Below, one piece after another: positions 1 to 10,182 of a DNA stretch of 64,000 nt. Source of the stretch: Streptomyces sp. NBC_01314 (GTDB taxonomy: Bacteria > Actinomycetota > Actinomycetes > Streptomycetales > Streptomycetaceae); assembly GCF_041435215.1 (NCBI RefSeq), contig NZ_CP108394.1, forward strand, positions 7,378,001-7,442,000, in the 5' to 3' direction. Position numbers and translations under genes: made by a program. Below the pieces are notes generated by a model, which saw only the letters and a program-made list of their open reading frames with translations, was not told where the DNA came from and ran no database searches. Position 1 is the stretch's first letter. Every line of letters begins with the position of its first letter.

Positions 1-90
1 CAGCCGGAGCCGAACTGGGAGACACCGCCGCCCGGAAGCCGGCTCGACCCGGTGGCCGAACTCCGGCCGGAGCCAGTGGGGGTGACGTGA
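1..90 (+). CDS. C-terminal tail of probable single-stranded DNA-binding protein (partial)
   Basis: Only the last 29 codons are in the window, read in frame from base 1 to a TGA at 88-90. The peptide is proline-rich and contains PEPNWETPP, with no folded domain. Flexible proline-rich tails like this end the second SSB paralogue (SsbB) of streptomycetes, and from memory ssbB lies beside the thioester-domain surface protein and EttA genes that follow here. The family call therefore rests on tail composition and neighbours rather than on a visible OB fold. It could be another protein with a disordered tail. Confidence 0.45.
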   Translation, partial: QPEPNWETPPPGSRLDPVAELRPEPVGVT

Positions 91-357
91 CCTCAGCCTG
101 CGGTTCCGGTCGTGCCGGCATATCGGCGAATGCGTTGTGAAGAGTCCGTGCGTGAGTCTGATCGATTTGTCGATAAGAACTGTTCATGAGCTGTGCAAGC
201 GATAACGATTCCGATTCGGATCGGTTGTCCGGCGATACGACTGGGAAGAGTGGTGCGCCGCATCCCTAGGATGCCGGGCATAGCTCGCGGGGCTTCTGAT
301 TCTGCTGGCGGGACCACAACCCCCCACGTCAACGGGTCCTGCTCGAAGGGAAATTCT

Positions 358-1791
358 GTGGTTTCTTCGTTCTCGGCGTCGCTCTCCGGGTGGTCCGGGT
401 GGGCCGCGCGCAGGCGAGTGGCGGCCCGCGTCGCCGCACTGTCACTCGCCTCCGGGCTCGCCGTCGCGGGTGCGATCGTCACCGCGGGCCCGGCCGTCGC
501 CGACGAGACGGCGCAGAGCTCGGGCGGAGCGACCGCGACCATAGGCGGCCTCAAGACGTACGGGACGGCCGTGCTCCGGACCGACGACGGCCAGGAACAG
601 CAGCTTCCCGCAGGGCTGTTCGAGATGTTTGTCGACGGCGGCGGCACTCTGCAGACCTACTGCGTCGACATCCAGAACCCGACGCAGAAGGACGCCAAGT
701 ACCAGGAGACCCCCTGGAGCGGCACCTCACTGGGCGCCAACAAGGAAACGGGCAAGATCCGCTGGATCCTGCAGAACTCCTACCCGCAGGTGAACGACCT
801 CGCGGCGCTCGCCGGAAAGGCCGGGGCCAAGGGGCTCACCGAGGAGGACGCCGCGACCGGAACGCAGGTGGCGATCTGGCGGTACTCGGACGGGGCCGAG
901 GTGACGGCCCTGGACCCGGAGGCCGAGAAGCTCGCGGACTACCTGGAGAAGAGCGCGCGGAACCTGGCGGAACCGGCCGCCTCCCTGACGCTCGACCCGC
1001 CGGCGGTCTCCGGCCTGCCGGGCGAGCGGCTCGGCCCGGTCACGGTCCACACCAACGCGGACGGCGTGACCGTGACCCCGCCCTCGGACGGGACGGCGGA
1101 CGGCGTGCGGGTCGTCGACGCGGACGGCGAGGCCGTGACCTCGGCCGGTGACGGCAGCGAGCTGTACTTCGAGGTACCCGAGAAGACCGCGGACGGCTCG
1201 GCCGAGCTGACCGTGCAGGCCTCGACGACCGTGCCGGTCGGCCGTGCCTTCGCCTCCGAGACCCGCAGCCAGACCCAGATCCTCGCGGGCTCCAGCGAGT
1301 CCACGGTCTCCGCGACGGCGACCGCGCACTGGGCCGAGAAGGGTGCGATACCCGCACTGTCCGCCGAGAAGAGCTGCGCCGAGGGCGGCCTGGACATCAC
1401 GGCCGCCAACCAGGGCGACAAGCCCTTCACGTTCGAGCTGATGGGGATCACGTACACCATTGACACGGGTGAGACCCGCACGGTGACGATCCCGCTCCAG
1501 GAGGACCAGGCGTACGACTTCACGATCGAGGGGCCGAACGGCTTCGCGAAGCAGTTCCGGGGCGTACTCGACTGCCGGACGGAGACCGCGGCGAGTGCCG
1601 ACGGGGACTCGGCCCAGACGCTGAGCGAGCCGAGCCCGGCGACGGTGGGCGGTGGAACGGCCACCGACATCGGCACCGACCTCGCCGAGACCGGCAGCTC
1701 CGGCGCCACCCCGGTGATCGGGGGCATCGCCATCGGGCTGGTTGTGATCGGCGGCGCGGTGATGGTCCTCCTCCGCAAGCGGAATTCGTGA
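358..1791 (+). CDS. Thioester-domain (TQXA) surface protein, sortase anchored
   Basis: A 477-residue cell-surface protein. The GTG at 358 is chosen because GAAGGG sits just upstream and a signal peptide starts directly after it (twin arginines, hydrophobic stretch near 25-45, AVADE cleavage region). An earlier in-frame ATG at 193 would only add non-signal sequence. Cys102 in YCVD and Gln170 in TGTQVAIW are the pair that forms an internal thioester in TQXA domains, which can bond covalently to host or environmental amines. Ig-like beta domains follow. The C-terminus has LAETG, a hydrophobic helix and the basic tail RKRNS, matching the LAxTG signal used by class E sortases. No sortase gene is in the window. 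The 267 bases upstream hold no gene; the only structure seen there is an 11-bp palindrome at 210-220. Confidence 0.85.
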   Translation: MVSSFSASLSGWSGWAARRRVAARVAALSLASGLAVAGAIVTAGPAVADETAQSSGGATATIGGLKTYGTAVLRTDDGQEQQLPAGLFEMFVDGGGTLQTYCVDIQNPTQKDAKYQETPWSGTSLGANKETGKIRWILQNSYPQVNDLAALAGKAGAKGLTEEDAATGTQVAIWRYSDGAEVTALDPEAEKLADYLEKSARNLAEPAASLTLDPPAVSGLPGERLGPVTVHTNADGVTVTPPSDGTADGVRVVDADGEAVTSAGDGSELYFEVPEKTADGSAELTVQASTTVPVGRAFASETRSQTQILAGSSESTVSATATAHWAEKGAIPALSAEKSCAEGGLDITAANQGDKPFTFELMGITYTIDTGETRTVTIPLQEDQAYDFTIEGPNGFAKQFRGVLDCRTETAASADGDSAQTLSEPSPATVGGGTATDIGTDLAETGSSGATPVIGGIAIGLVVIGGAVMVLLRKRNS

Positions 1792-1804
1792 AGAGGGATC
1801 CGCT

Positions 1805-1840
1805 GAGAGAGCCGAGAGAACCGAGAGAGCCGAGAGAACC
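1805..1840. repeat. 9-bp tandem repeat (4 units)
   Basis: Four 9-bp units alternate GAGAGAGCC and GAGAGAACC directly after the surface-protein stop codon. They lie between that gene and a hairpin terminator and code for nothing visible. Confidence 0.8.
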
Positions 1841-1933
1841 GCGAAGGTCCGCGGAGGGACCTCGAAGTGGATCCGTGAGAGAAAACGCTCCTTGGTAACT
1901 CAACAGTGAGTGACCGCGTGGTGACACGCGCAT

Positions 1934-1988
1934 GCGACGCGGCCCCGGTACGCCCTCGAGGCGCCGGGGCCGCGTCGCCCGTCCGGGG
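1934..1988. terminator. Rho-independent-type hairpin after the surface-protein gene
   Basis: Arms of 15 bp (GCGACGCGGCCCCGG and its complement) enclose a 25-base loop that can form a small second stem. It lies between the surface-protein gene and ettA and has no U-tract, as is common in streptomycetes. Confidence 0.7.
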
Positions 1989-2081
1989 GGCTTCACCACG
2001 CGGTTTCCGTAGAGGGCTGGCAGTGCGGCAAGATGGGTGGTACTGCCCACTGCCAGATTTCAAGTTGCCGGACGGTTTCTC

Positions 2082-3746
<1,665 letters not shown>

Positions 3747-3752
3747 TCGATC

Positions 3753-4163
3753 TTGCGGCACATCTACCGCTGCCCACTGCGCTGGGCGGACATGGACGCG
3801 TACGGCCACGTCAACAACGTGGTCTTCCTCCGCTACCTGGAGGAAGCCCGTATCGACTTCCTGTTCCGCCCGGAGAAGGACTTCAAGCAGGGGTCCGTGG
3901 TGGCACGCCATGAGATCGACTACAAGCGTCAGCTGGTGCACCGGCACCAGCCGGTGGACATCGAGCTGTGGGTCACGGAGATAAAAGCGGCGTCGTTCAC
4001 GATCGCCTACGAGGTCAAGGACCCGGACCAGGTCTACGTCCGGGCCTCCACGGTGATAGTGCCGTTCGACTTCGCCACCCAACGGCCCCGCCGGCTCACC
4101 TCCGAGGAACGCGAGTTTCTGGAGGAGTACAGGGACGACGAGGCGGAGGCCGTCGCCGCATGA
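3753..4163 (+). CDS. Acyl-CoA thioesterase, 4-hydroxybenzoyl-CoA thioesterase (hotdog) family
   Basis: A 136-residue single hotdog-fold domain of the YbgC/FadM type. The motif RWADMDAYGHVNN near residues 9-21 carries the catalytic Asp and the GHVNN signature, followed by FLRYLEEARIDFL. It would hydrolyse acyl-CoA thioesters in the cytoplasm; the substrate cannot be told from sequence. It starts with TTG only 6 bases after ettA and overlaps the next gene by ATGA, so the three genes look like one operon. A link between EttA and a thioesterase is not explained by known biology and may be simple co-transcription. Confidence 0.85.
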   Translation: MRHIYRCPLRWADMDAYGHVNNVVFLRYLEEARIDFLFRPEKDFKQGSVVARHEIDYKRQLVHRHQPVDIELWVTEIKAASFTIAYEVKDPDQVYVRASTVIVPFDFATQRPRRLTSEEREFLEEYRDDEAEAVAA

Positions 4164-4852
4164 CGGTGCTCCACCTCGCCGACGAGGGGGAGGCGGCGGA
4201 TCTCGCGGCCTTCCTCTCCAGGCTGCTCCACTACGACCGCGGAGCGGCGGTGCGTCTCCAGGCGGCCGGCACCGCACTGGCCGTATTCGGCCGGCCACCG
4301 TCCTTCGAGGTCCTGGCGATCCGGGCCACGCGCCTCGCCAAGCCGTACGAGCACGGGCTCGACGGCACGCTCGACGTGACCGTGTCGGCCGGTGAACTCC
4401 TGGAGTCCATCGACGATTCCGGGGCGACGGCGGTCGTGCCGGCCGCGGTGACCGGGCCGCCGTGGGCCGGGGTGCTTCCTCCGCGCGGCGGCTGGCGGCC
4501 GGAGCCGGGGCTGCCCGCGCCGGATGCCCTGCGGGCGATGGTCTCCGCGGCGGTGCGTGAATTCCGCTCCCGCACCGAGGAGTTGGTGCCCGAGCGCCGT
4601 ACGCGGGCCGAGCTCGACCAAATCGGGCGGGAGATCTGGTCACGGACGGTCGGGAACACGCCTCTGCCGGTGCGGGCCGTGCACGCGGCCCAGTCGCTCG
4701 GTTTCCTCCGCACCCCACGGCCGGCCGGCCCACCAGAGGAGGCGTCACCGGGACTCTTCTCGTCGGGCGCGTGGCTGAGGCTGCGTACCCCGTACGGCTC
4801 GATCGCCGTACGCAGGGCGGGCCTCGGGGCGTTCGGCGTCAGCGTTCGCTGA
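4160..4852 (+). CDS. Conserved hypothetical protein coupled to the thioesterase gene
   Basis: A 230-residue protein. The ATG at 4160 overlaps the thioesterase stop (ATGA), which marks translational coupling and sets the start. No signal peptide or membrane segment is visible. The sequence is mixed alpha/beta with a proline/glycine-rich middle (PPWAGVLPPRGGW) and an arginine-rich helix (EFRSRTEELVPERRTRAELDQI). I recognise no motif. Similar proteins sit after EttA and the thioesterase in other streptomycetes as far as I recall, so it is probably a real lineage-specific gene of unknown role. Confidence 0.7.
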   Translation: MTVLHLADEGEAADLAAFLSRLLHYDRGAAVRLQAAGTALAVFGRPPSFEVLAIRATRLAKPYEHGLDGTLDVTVSAGELLESIDDSGATAVVPAAVTGPPWAGVLPPRGGWRPEPGLPAPDALRAMVSAAVREFRSRTEELVPERRTRAELDQIGREIWSRTVGNTPLPVRAVHAAQSLGFLRTPRPAGPPEEASPGLFSSGAWLRLRTPYGSIAVRRAGLGAFGVSVR

Positions 4853-4955
4853 GCATGCCTGCCGTGTTCCGCAGGGGCAGGGGCAGGGGCAAGGGCCAGT
4901 AGCCAGGGGCCGAGAGTGGTTGCCCGGCGGTGGTCCCGGGCCCCGTGGTCGCTGC

Positions 4956-5369
4956 TCAGCCCGGGGCGTTCACCATCGAGGCTGCGGCGTACGTGAGGTA
5001 CTTCCACAGCGTGTGCTCGTGTTCCTCGGAGAGGCCGAGCTCGTCGACGGCGTCGCGCATGTGCTTCAGCCAGGCGTCGTGGGCGGCGCGGTCGACGGTG
5101 AAGGGGACGTGGCGCATACGGAGCCGGGGGTGACCGCGGTTCTCGCTGTACGTGGTGGGGCCGCCCCAGTACTGGATCAGGAACAGCGTGAGACGGTCCT
5201 CGGCCGGGCCCAGATCCTCCTCGGGATACATGGGCCGCAGGATCGGATCCTCGGCGACACCCGCGTAGAAACGGCGCACGAGGCGCCGGAAGGTCGCCTC
5301 GCCGCCGACCTGCTCGTAGAAGGTCTGCTCCTGAAGCGTGCCGCGCGGAATCTCATTCACGTTCCCCAT
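4956..5369 (-). CDS. Group II truncated haemoglobin (GlbO-like)
   Basis: A 137-residue globin. FYEQVGGEATFRRLVRRFY is the A/B helix start typical of truncated globins, YPEEDL follows, RMRHVPF carries the proximal haem His, and the following helix begins with a Trp (DAWLKHMRDAVDE). Trp at this G8 position is typical of group II (trHbO). Such globins bind oxygen or NO in the cytoplasm and are linked to redox protection in actinobacteria. The start is the ATG of MGNVNEIPRG; a longer frame upstream has no globin content. It is convergent with the preceding operon and divergent from the methyltransferase gene. Confidence 0.88.
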   Translation of the reverse strand: MGNVNEIPRGTLQEQTFYEQVGGEATFRRLVRRFYAGVAEDPILRPMYPEEDLGPAEDRLTLFLIQYWGGPTTYSENRGHPRLRMRHVPFTVDRAAHDAWLKHMRDAVDELGLSEEHEHTLWKYLTYAAASMVNAPG

Positions 5370-5565
5370 GGTCTCAGACGCGGCGGCGGAGGACTTGAGG
5401 CTTAGGACCATCGAAGGGGCAGCCGAAGGGCCCGAGGGGAGGCCGGTGGCCCGGGCAGGGCGCCGGTCGGGAGACGGGCGCCGGGCGAAGGGGGCGGACC
5501 GGTTGATTCCGGACTGGTATGGCGTGGTGCTCGCCTCCGGAGGCGTCCGGCCGCACAGTGGAGGT

Positions 5566-6549
5566 ATGGGCACGCACGCTGTGGATCACGATCTGGAACG
5601 CCTCGCCGCCGAGGCCCGGTCGGCGCTGGTGCGCGAGATCGAGGCGAGCGGGGCGTGGGACGCCGACCCGGAGTGGCGGAAGGCGTTCGAGAGCGTCCCC
5701 CGGCATCTCTTCGTGCCGTACTACTACGTGAGTGCCGTGGGTGGCTTCGAGCGGCTGTGGGGCGAGGAGCGTGACCCGCGGCGGCGTGGCCGCTGGGTGC
5801 GGGGCGCTTACGCCGATGCCCCGCTCGCCACGCGGGTGCGCGACGGGCAGCTGATCTCCTCCAGCAGCCAGCCGTCGCTGATGGCGACGATGCTCGTCGA
5901 GTTGGAGGTGGAGGACGGCGACCGGGTGCTGGAGATCGGCGCCGGCACCGGTTACAACGCCGCCCTGCTCGCGCACCGGCTCGGGGACGACCTGGTCACG
6001 ACCGTCGATCTGGACGCCGACATCACGGAGGCGGCGCGCAGACATCTGGATGCAGCCGGATACCACCCGACCGTCGTCACCGGTGACGGGGCGCGCGGGG
6101 TGCCCGAGCGGGCGCCGTACGACCGGATCATCGCGACCTGCACGTTGCACTCGATCCCGCGCGCCTGGCTCGCCCAGTGCACCCCCGGCGCACGCATCCT
6201 GACGCCGCTGGCCACGGGGTTGGTGCGGCTGCTGGTCGAGGACGCCGAGCATGCCGAGGGGCGCTTCCTGCACACGTCGGCGTACTTCGTGCCGCTGCGC
6301 GGAGGCAGTGAGCCGGAGGCGATGCATCCGCACCTGGGCGGGCTGCCGAGCCGGGCCAGGGACCACGAGCTCTTCCGGTTCCTGCTGGCACTCACGGCGG
6401 GCAGCCTCGACCCGCACGAGGCCCTCGCCCTGTGGCAGCGCGAGGGCATGCCCTCCCGGGAGCGCTACGGCATCACGGTCCGCGGCGACCACGCCTGGGC
6501 ATGGCTGGACGACCCGGAGGGGCCGTACGCCTGGCCTCTCCCGGGCTGA
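5566..6549 (+). CDS. SAM-dependent methyltransferase, protein-isoaspartate methyltransferase (PCMT) family
   Basis: A 327-residue protein. The N-terminal part has the PCMT-type FESVPRHLFVP; SSSQPSLMATMLVELE leads into the SAM-binding glycine loop VLEIGAGTGYNAALLA near residues 125-140, followed by a DLDADI acidic residue and a GDGARG motif. The C-terminal extension of about 120 residues is not in plain L-isoaspartate repair enzymes and resembles actinobacterial PCMT-like enzymes, some of which act in RiPP clusters. No ATP-grasp or precursor gene is nearby, so a RiPP role is not supported. Start: ATG at 5566 after GGAGG, though the spacing is only one base. Confidence 0.75.
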   Translation: MGTHAVDHDLERLAAEARSALVREIEASGAWDADPEWRKAFESVPRHLFVPYYYVSAVGGFERLWGEERDPRRRGRWVRGAYADAPLATRVRDGQLISSSSQPSLMATMLVELEVEDGDRVLEIGAGTGYNAALLAHRLGDDLVTTVDLDADITEAARRHLDAAGYHPTVVTGDGARGVPERAPYDRIIATCTLHSIPRAWLAQCTPGARILTPLATGLVRLLVEDAEHAEGRFLHTSAYFVPLRGGSEPEAMHPHLGGLPSRARDHELFRFLLALTAGSLDPHEALALWQREGMPSRERYGITVRGDHAWAWLDDPEGPYAWPLPG

Positions 6550-6586
6550 GGGCACGAGTTCGCCCGGGAGCGACCGGAGTATCGCA

Positions 6587-6628
6587 ACCGATCACCGATC
6601 ACCGATCACCGGTAACCGGTAACCGATC
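6587..6628. repeat. 7-bp tandem repeat (6 units)
   Basis: Six exact 7-bp units run in the order ACCGATC x3, ACCGGTA x2, ACCGATC, just after the methyltransferase stop and before the terminator. No function is apparent. Confidence 0.85.
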
Positions 6629-6644
6629 GGTGTCTCGGGGTAAT

Positions 6645-6682
6645 GGCCAGGGCCGACTGAAGTCGCTCAGTCGGCCCTGGTC
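6645..6682. terminator. Bidirectional terminator between convergent genes
   Basis: A hairpin of 16 bp with one mismatch (core CCAGGGCCGACTGA) and a 6-base loop separates the plus-strand methyltransferase from the minus-strand FHA gene. Confidence 0.85.
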
Positions 6683-6702
6683 GTTTCGCTGGTGCGGGCC
6701 GG

Positions 6703-8544
6703 TCAGCCCCGGCGGATCGTGATCGTCGTCCACGCGCCCACGTGTACCCGGTCCCCGTCCTGAAGGGGGATCGGGACGAATGGCTGGATGGGGTCCTCGG
6801 AACCGTTGACGGTGGTTCCGTTCGTGGAGTTCTGGTCGACGACCGCCCAGTTGCCGTCGGGCTGCTGCACCAGCACCGCGTGCTGGTGGGAGACGCCCGG
6901 GTCCTCCGGCGGCACCGAGAGATCGATGTCGGGGGTGTCGCCGGTCGAGTGTCGGCGGCGCCCGATGGTGATCTGGTTGCCGGTGAGGGCGCGCCGCTGC
7001 TCCGGGGAGTACGCGGGCAGGTTCAGACCCGTGGCCTCGGGGCCCGAGCGCTGCATCATCGCCATGAAGTAGTCGCGGTCCGGGCCGATGGTCGCGCTCC
7101 AGGTCGTCGGCGCCTGCGGGTACGCGGGGCCGGGCGGGGCCTGGGTGACGCCGGGCTGCGGGTAGTCGTAGCCACCGGGACCGCCAGGGCCGCCGGGTCC
7201 ACCCGGACCACCGGATCCGCCGGGACCGGTCGACGGCGGGGAGATCACCCAGTCGTCGTCGGCACCGAAGGACGGGCCGCCACCGGGACCGCCAGGACCC
7301 CCGGGGCCGGGACCACCCGGTCCACCGGGACCGCCAGGACCCCCGGGATGCGGTCGCCGGGTCTCCTGCGGGAAGGCGGGCGGAGCCGGCTGCCCCGCCT
7401 GCTGGAACGACTGGGGCGCCCCACCGGGACCCTGACCACCATGGGGGCCGCCCTGGCCGCCGCCGGGCCCCTGGCCGCCGTGACCGCCGGGCCCGGGACC
7501 GCCGGGGAAACCAGACCCACCGGGGAAACCGGCCCCACCGGGGCCGCCAGGCCCACCGGGTCCACCCGGCGTGGGGCCGGGCGGCGGAGGAACCGATCGG
7601 GAAGGATCGCCGCCGAAGCCCGAGGGGTCGGGACGGGAAGGATCGCCGCCGAAGGCCGACGGGCCGGGCCTTGAGGGGTCGCCGCCGAAGCCTGAAGGGT
7701 CGGGACGTGAAGGGTCACCGCCGAAGCCCGAGGGCCCAGGTCGCGAAGGGTCACCGCCGAACGCGGACGGACCGGGCCGGCCGGACTGCCCCGGGCCGGG
7801 CCGGCCGGGCTGACCCGAAGGGCCGCCGCCGAACCCGGAGGGACCCCCCGGCCCCGACTGGCCACCGGGACCGCCGGGCCCACCCGGGCGGCCGGGGCCA
7901 CCGGGGCCGCCAGGACCCCCAGGGCCGGCAGGACCGCCGAACCCACCGTTTCCACCCGGACCGCCGGGCCCACCCGGGCCCGACGGCTCTCCGCCGTACG
8001 GCGGTCCCGGCGGGATCGGCTCGGCGGGGCGGTTCACCTGTGAGGGGCGGGAGCCCTGGTAGTCGTACCCGTCACCGCCGCCGCCGTAGGACGGCGGGGG
8101 CGGCGGCTGCTGCTGGAACCGGAGTGCCGGGTTCCCACCGGCACCGGGACCAGGGCCGGGGCCCTGACCGGGGCCGCCGGGGCCGTGACCCGGACCCGCG
8201 CCGGGTCCGGGGGATCCCGGCCGGGGCGCGGCCGGGGTGTACGTCGTCGCGGTGTTGGTCAGGAAGTTCCACCGGCACTCCTCGCAGAACGGCGCGCCGC
8301 CCTCGCGGGGCGTGCGGCACTGCGGGCAGAGTTCCGGCTCGGCGGCGAGGTGCGGGCGTCCACCGGGACCCCCGGGGCCACCCGGACCCGGAGGCGGGGG
8401 AGGTGAACCGGGCGGCGGATATCCGTAACCGGCGCCCGGGGGCGGCGGTGGTGGCGGCGGGGGTACGGCACCGGCCATACGGTGACCGCAGACCTCGCAC
8501 CAGTCGTCGGAACCCGACTGGTGTCCGTTCGGGCAGGTCGGCAT
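6703..8544 (-). CDS. FHA-domain protein with zinc-ribbon motifs and a collagen-like linker
   Basis: A 613-residue protein. The N-terminus has two cysteine clusters, CPNGH...CEVCGHR and CPQC...CEEC, which look like zinc ribbons. A very long Gly/Pro-rich middle (GPGGPGG runs and five 12-residue FGGDPSRP repeats) links to a C-terminal FHA domain with the hallmarks [15 protein letters not shown] and NSTNGT. FHA domains bind phosphothreonine, so this is the likely phospho-reader for the PknG-type kinase 3 kb upstream in the same direction. In mycobacteria, PknG acts on the small FHA protein GarA; this protein could be a functional analogue, but the architecture differs. It is the last gene of the signalling cluster. 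Confidence 0.85.
   Translation of the reverse strand: MPTCPNGHQSGSDDWCEVCGHRMAGAVPPPPPPPPPGAGYGYPPPGSPPPPPGPGGPGGPGGRPHLAAEPELCPQCRTPREGGAPFCEECRWNFLTNTATTYTPAAPRPGSPGPGAGPGHGPGGPGQGPGPGPGAGGNPALRFQQQPPPPPSYGGGGDGYDYQGSRPSQVNRPAEPIPPGPPYGGEPSGPGGPGGPGGNGGFGGPAGPGGPGGPGGPGRPGGPGGPGGQSGPGGPSGFGGGPSGQPGRPGPGQSGRPGPSAFGGDPSRPGPSGFGGDPSRPDPSGFGGDPSRPGPSAFGGDPSRPDPSGFGGDPSRSVPPPPGPTPGGPGGPGGPGGAGFPGGSGFPGGPGPGGHGGQGPGGGQGGPHGGQGPGGAPQSFQQAGQPAPPAFPQETRRPHPGGPGGPGGPGGPGPGGPGGPGGGPSFGADDDWVISPPSTGPGGSGGPGGPGGPGGPGGYDYPQPGVTQAPPGPAYPQAPTTWSATIGPDRDYFMAMMQRSGPEATGLNLPAYSPEQRRALTGNQITIGRRRHSTGDTPDIDLSVPPEDPGVSHQHAVLVQQPDGNWAVVDQNSTNGTTVNGSEDPIQPFVPIPLQDGDRVHVGAWTTITIRRG
7601..7780. repeat. 36-bp in-frame tandem repeat within the FHA gene
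   Basis: Five consecutive 36-bp units encode 12-residue repeats ([12 protein letters not shown] with D/G and G/A variants; the last is degenerate). Unit length is a multiple of three, so copy number can change without frameshift. Confidence 0.85.
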
Positions 8545-8678
8545 GTCGGCGCTTCCCCCTCTCCTTTCCGACCTCGCGGCCGGTTCCTGTGGCCGCGACG
8601 GGCCGGTGTGGCCGGTTCTGTCCGGATCCCCGGTGGGGAGCCAGGCTGACGTGCAGCGGTGCTACCGGTTGTTTCTAC

Positions 8679-10025
8679 CTACTTCTTTACACGAACAGTC
8701 TTTGTCGACCGCGTTTCGAGAGTCATCTCGTCGGCCTCCGTGACCTTCGCCTTCAGTCGCACAGTACCTGTCGCCGCGTCGACCACGTCCACCACCTTCG
8801 CAAGCAGTTTCGCAGTATCCGCGTTCCCCGACGCGCTGGCGAGTTGAACGGCCCGCCCCAGCTTGGCCGTTGCTCCGTCGAAATCACCGGATTTGCGAGC
8901 ATCCAGACCTTGCTGGATGACTTGCGCCAGTTCGGCCTGGCCCGTGTAGTGCGCGACCTGGGGGTTGATCGACGTGGACGCGACCATGTCGTCGGTCCAC
9001 AGGGCCTTCACCAGGCCCTGGGCGCCGAGGTTCTGCGCGGTGCCGTCGGGCTGGGGGATGACGAGGGAGACGCGGGCGGCCAGCATCTCCTGGCCCAGGG
9101 AGGCGGCCGGTACCTCGACGCACACGTGGTAGTCGCGGGACTCGTCTCCCCACGAGCCGGTCGGGTAGTCCCCGGCGCGCGGTCCGGCCTCGATGCGACG
9201 GTCGGTCAACTGCTCGACCGTGGGCGCCACTTGCTTCACGAACTTGATCTGTGTGCCGACCGGGGTCCACAGCCGCAGGGCGACGTCCGCGACCTCCTTG
9301 CCCATGGCCGCCTCCATCATCTGCGTGAAGTCGGCGGACAGGGCGGCTGGGTCGGCGACGATGTCGGCGGTGCCGAGGAGCGCGGAGGCGATCTGGGTGA
9401 CCTCCTTGACCTCCCAGTCGGTACCCACTCCACGCGCGTCACACGTGAACCGTCCGGCACAGGCGTCCAGCGCGGCCTTCAGATCCTCCGGGGACTCGTG
9501 CTCGTTGCGGCCGTCGGTGAGCAGGATGCCGTGGCGTATGGCGACGTCCGCCGAGGCGAGCAGCCGGTCCGCGAGCTTCAGCCAGGTGCCGATGGCGGTG
9601 CCGCCGCCCGCGCTGAGCCTGCGCAGCGCCTGCTTGGCCTGGTCCCGGGTGGCGGAGTCGGCGACCGCGAGCCGGCCGTTGCCGGGGTAGACCTCCCGGG
9701 CCACATGGGTGCCGTCGATCACCGCGAAGTGGACGCCGTCCCGCAGGGTGTCGATCGCGGCGGCCGTGGCGTCCCGGGCGTTGCGCATCTTGGTCGGCGG
9801 GTAGTCCATCGACCCCGAGCAGTCGACCATGAGCGCCACGGCGGCGGACGGTCCCTGGCCGGGCGAGTAGAGGTGCGGCGCGGCGACCGCGGTGCCGATG
9901 GTGCCGCCGCCGGTCGCGCTGACCGTCACGATGGCGTTGACCTCGCGGCCGCCTTCCGGCAGGTACTCGTTCTGGTACACCTCGACCGAGAACTGCGGCA
10001 CGTTCGACTTCGAGAAATTGGCCAT
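8679..10025 (-). CDS. von Willebrand factor A (VWA) domain protein
   Basis: A 448-residue cytoplasmic protein. The VWA metal-site motif is DCSGSMDYP near residues 69-77, followed by GGGTAIGTWL (the MIDAS threonine) and LLTDGRNEH. A beta-sandwich region and a helical C-terminal part (ELAQVIQQGLDARKSGDFDGATAKLGRAVQLA), which looks like a TPR-type repeat, follow. No signal peptide. It lies between the PP2C and FHA genes, all on the same strand. VWA, PP2C and kinase genes also occur together in the TerY-P triads of tellurite-type stress systems, but no Ter proteins are present here. A scaffold or metal-dependent binding role in the kinase pathway is inferred. Confidence 0.85.
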   Translation of the reverse strand: MANFSKSNVPQFSVEVYQNEYLPEGGREVNAIVTVSATGGGTIGTAVAAPHLYSPGQGPSAAVALMVDCSGSMDYPPTKMRNARDATAAAIDTLRDGVHFAVIDGTHVAREVYPGNGRLAVADSATRDQAKQALRRLSAGGGTAIGTWLKLADRLLASADVAIRHGILLTDGRNEHESPEDLKAALDACAGRFTCDARGVGTDWEVKEVTQIASALLGTADIVADPAALSADFTQMMEAAMGKEVADVALRLWTPVGTQIKFVKQVAPTVEQLTDRRIEAGPRAGDYPTGSWGDESRDYHVCVEVPAASLGQEMLAARVSLVIPQPDGTAQNLGAQGLVKALWTDDMVASTSINPQVAHYTGQAELAQVIQQGLDARKSGDFDGATAKLGRAVQLASASGNADTAKLLAKVVDVVDAATGTVRLKAKVTEADEMTLETRSTKTVRVKK

Positions 10026-10182
10026 GCCTACTCAGATCCCCCTAGCAGCCCCACTGTTGGCCCCACAGCCTGTGGGGTGATGACTGTGCCTGCCCGCCTG
10101 AACCGGACCGGTCCCCTCCGGCCCGTCGGCCCTTCCCGTCCGGCCGCCGGGACGCTCGCGGACACCCCGCCCGCGAGCAGTC

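Noticed and set aside
5566..6549. PCMT-like methyltransferase as part of a RiPP cluster
   Set aside because: No ATP-grasp enzyme or precursor peptide was found within reach.
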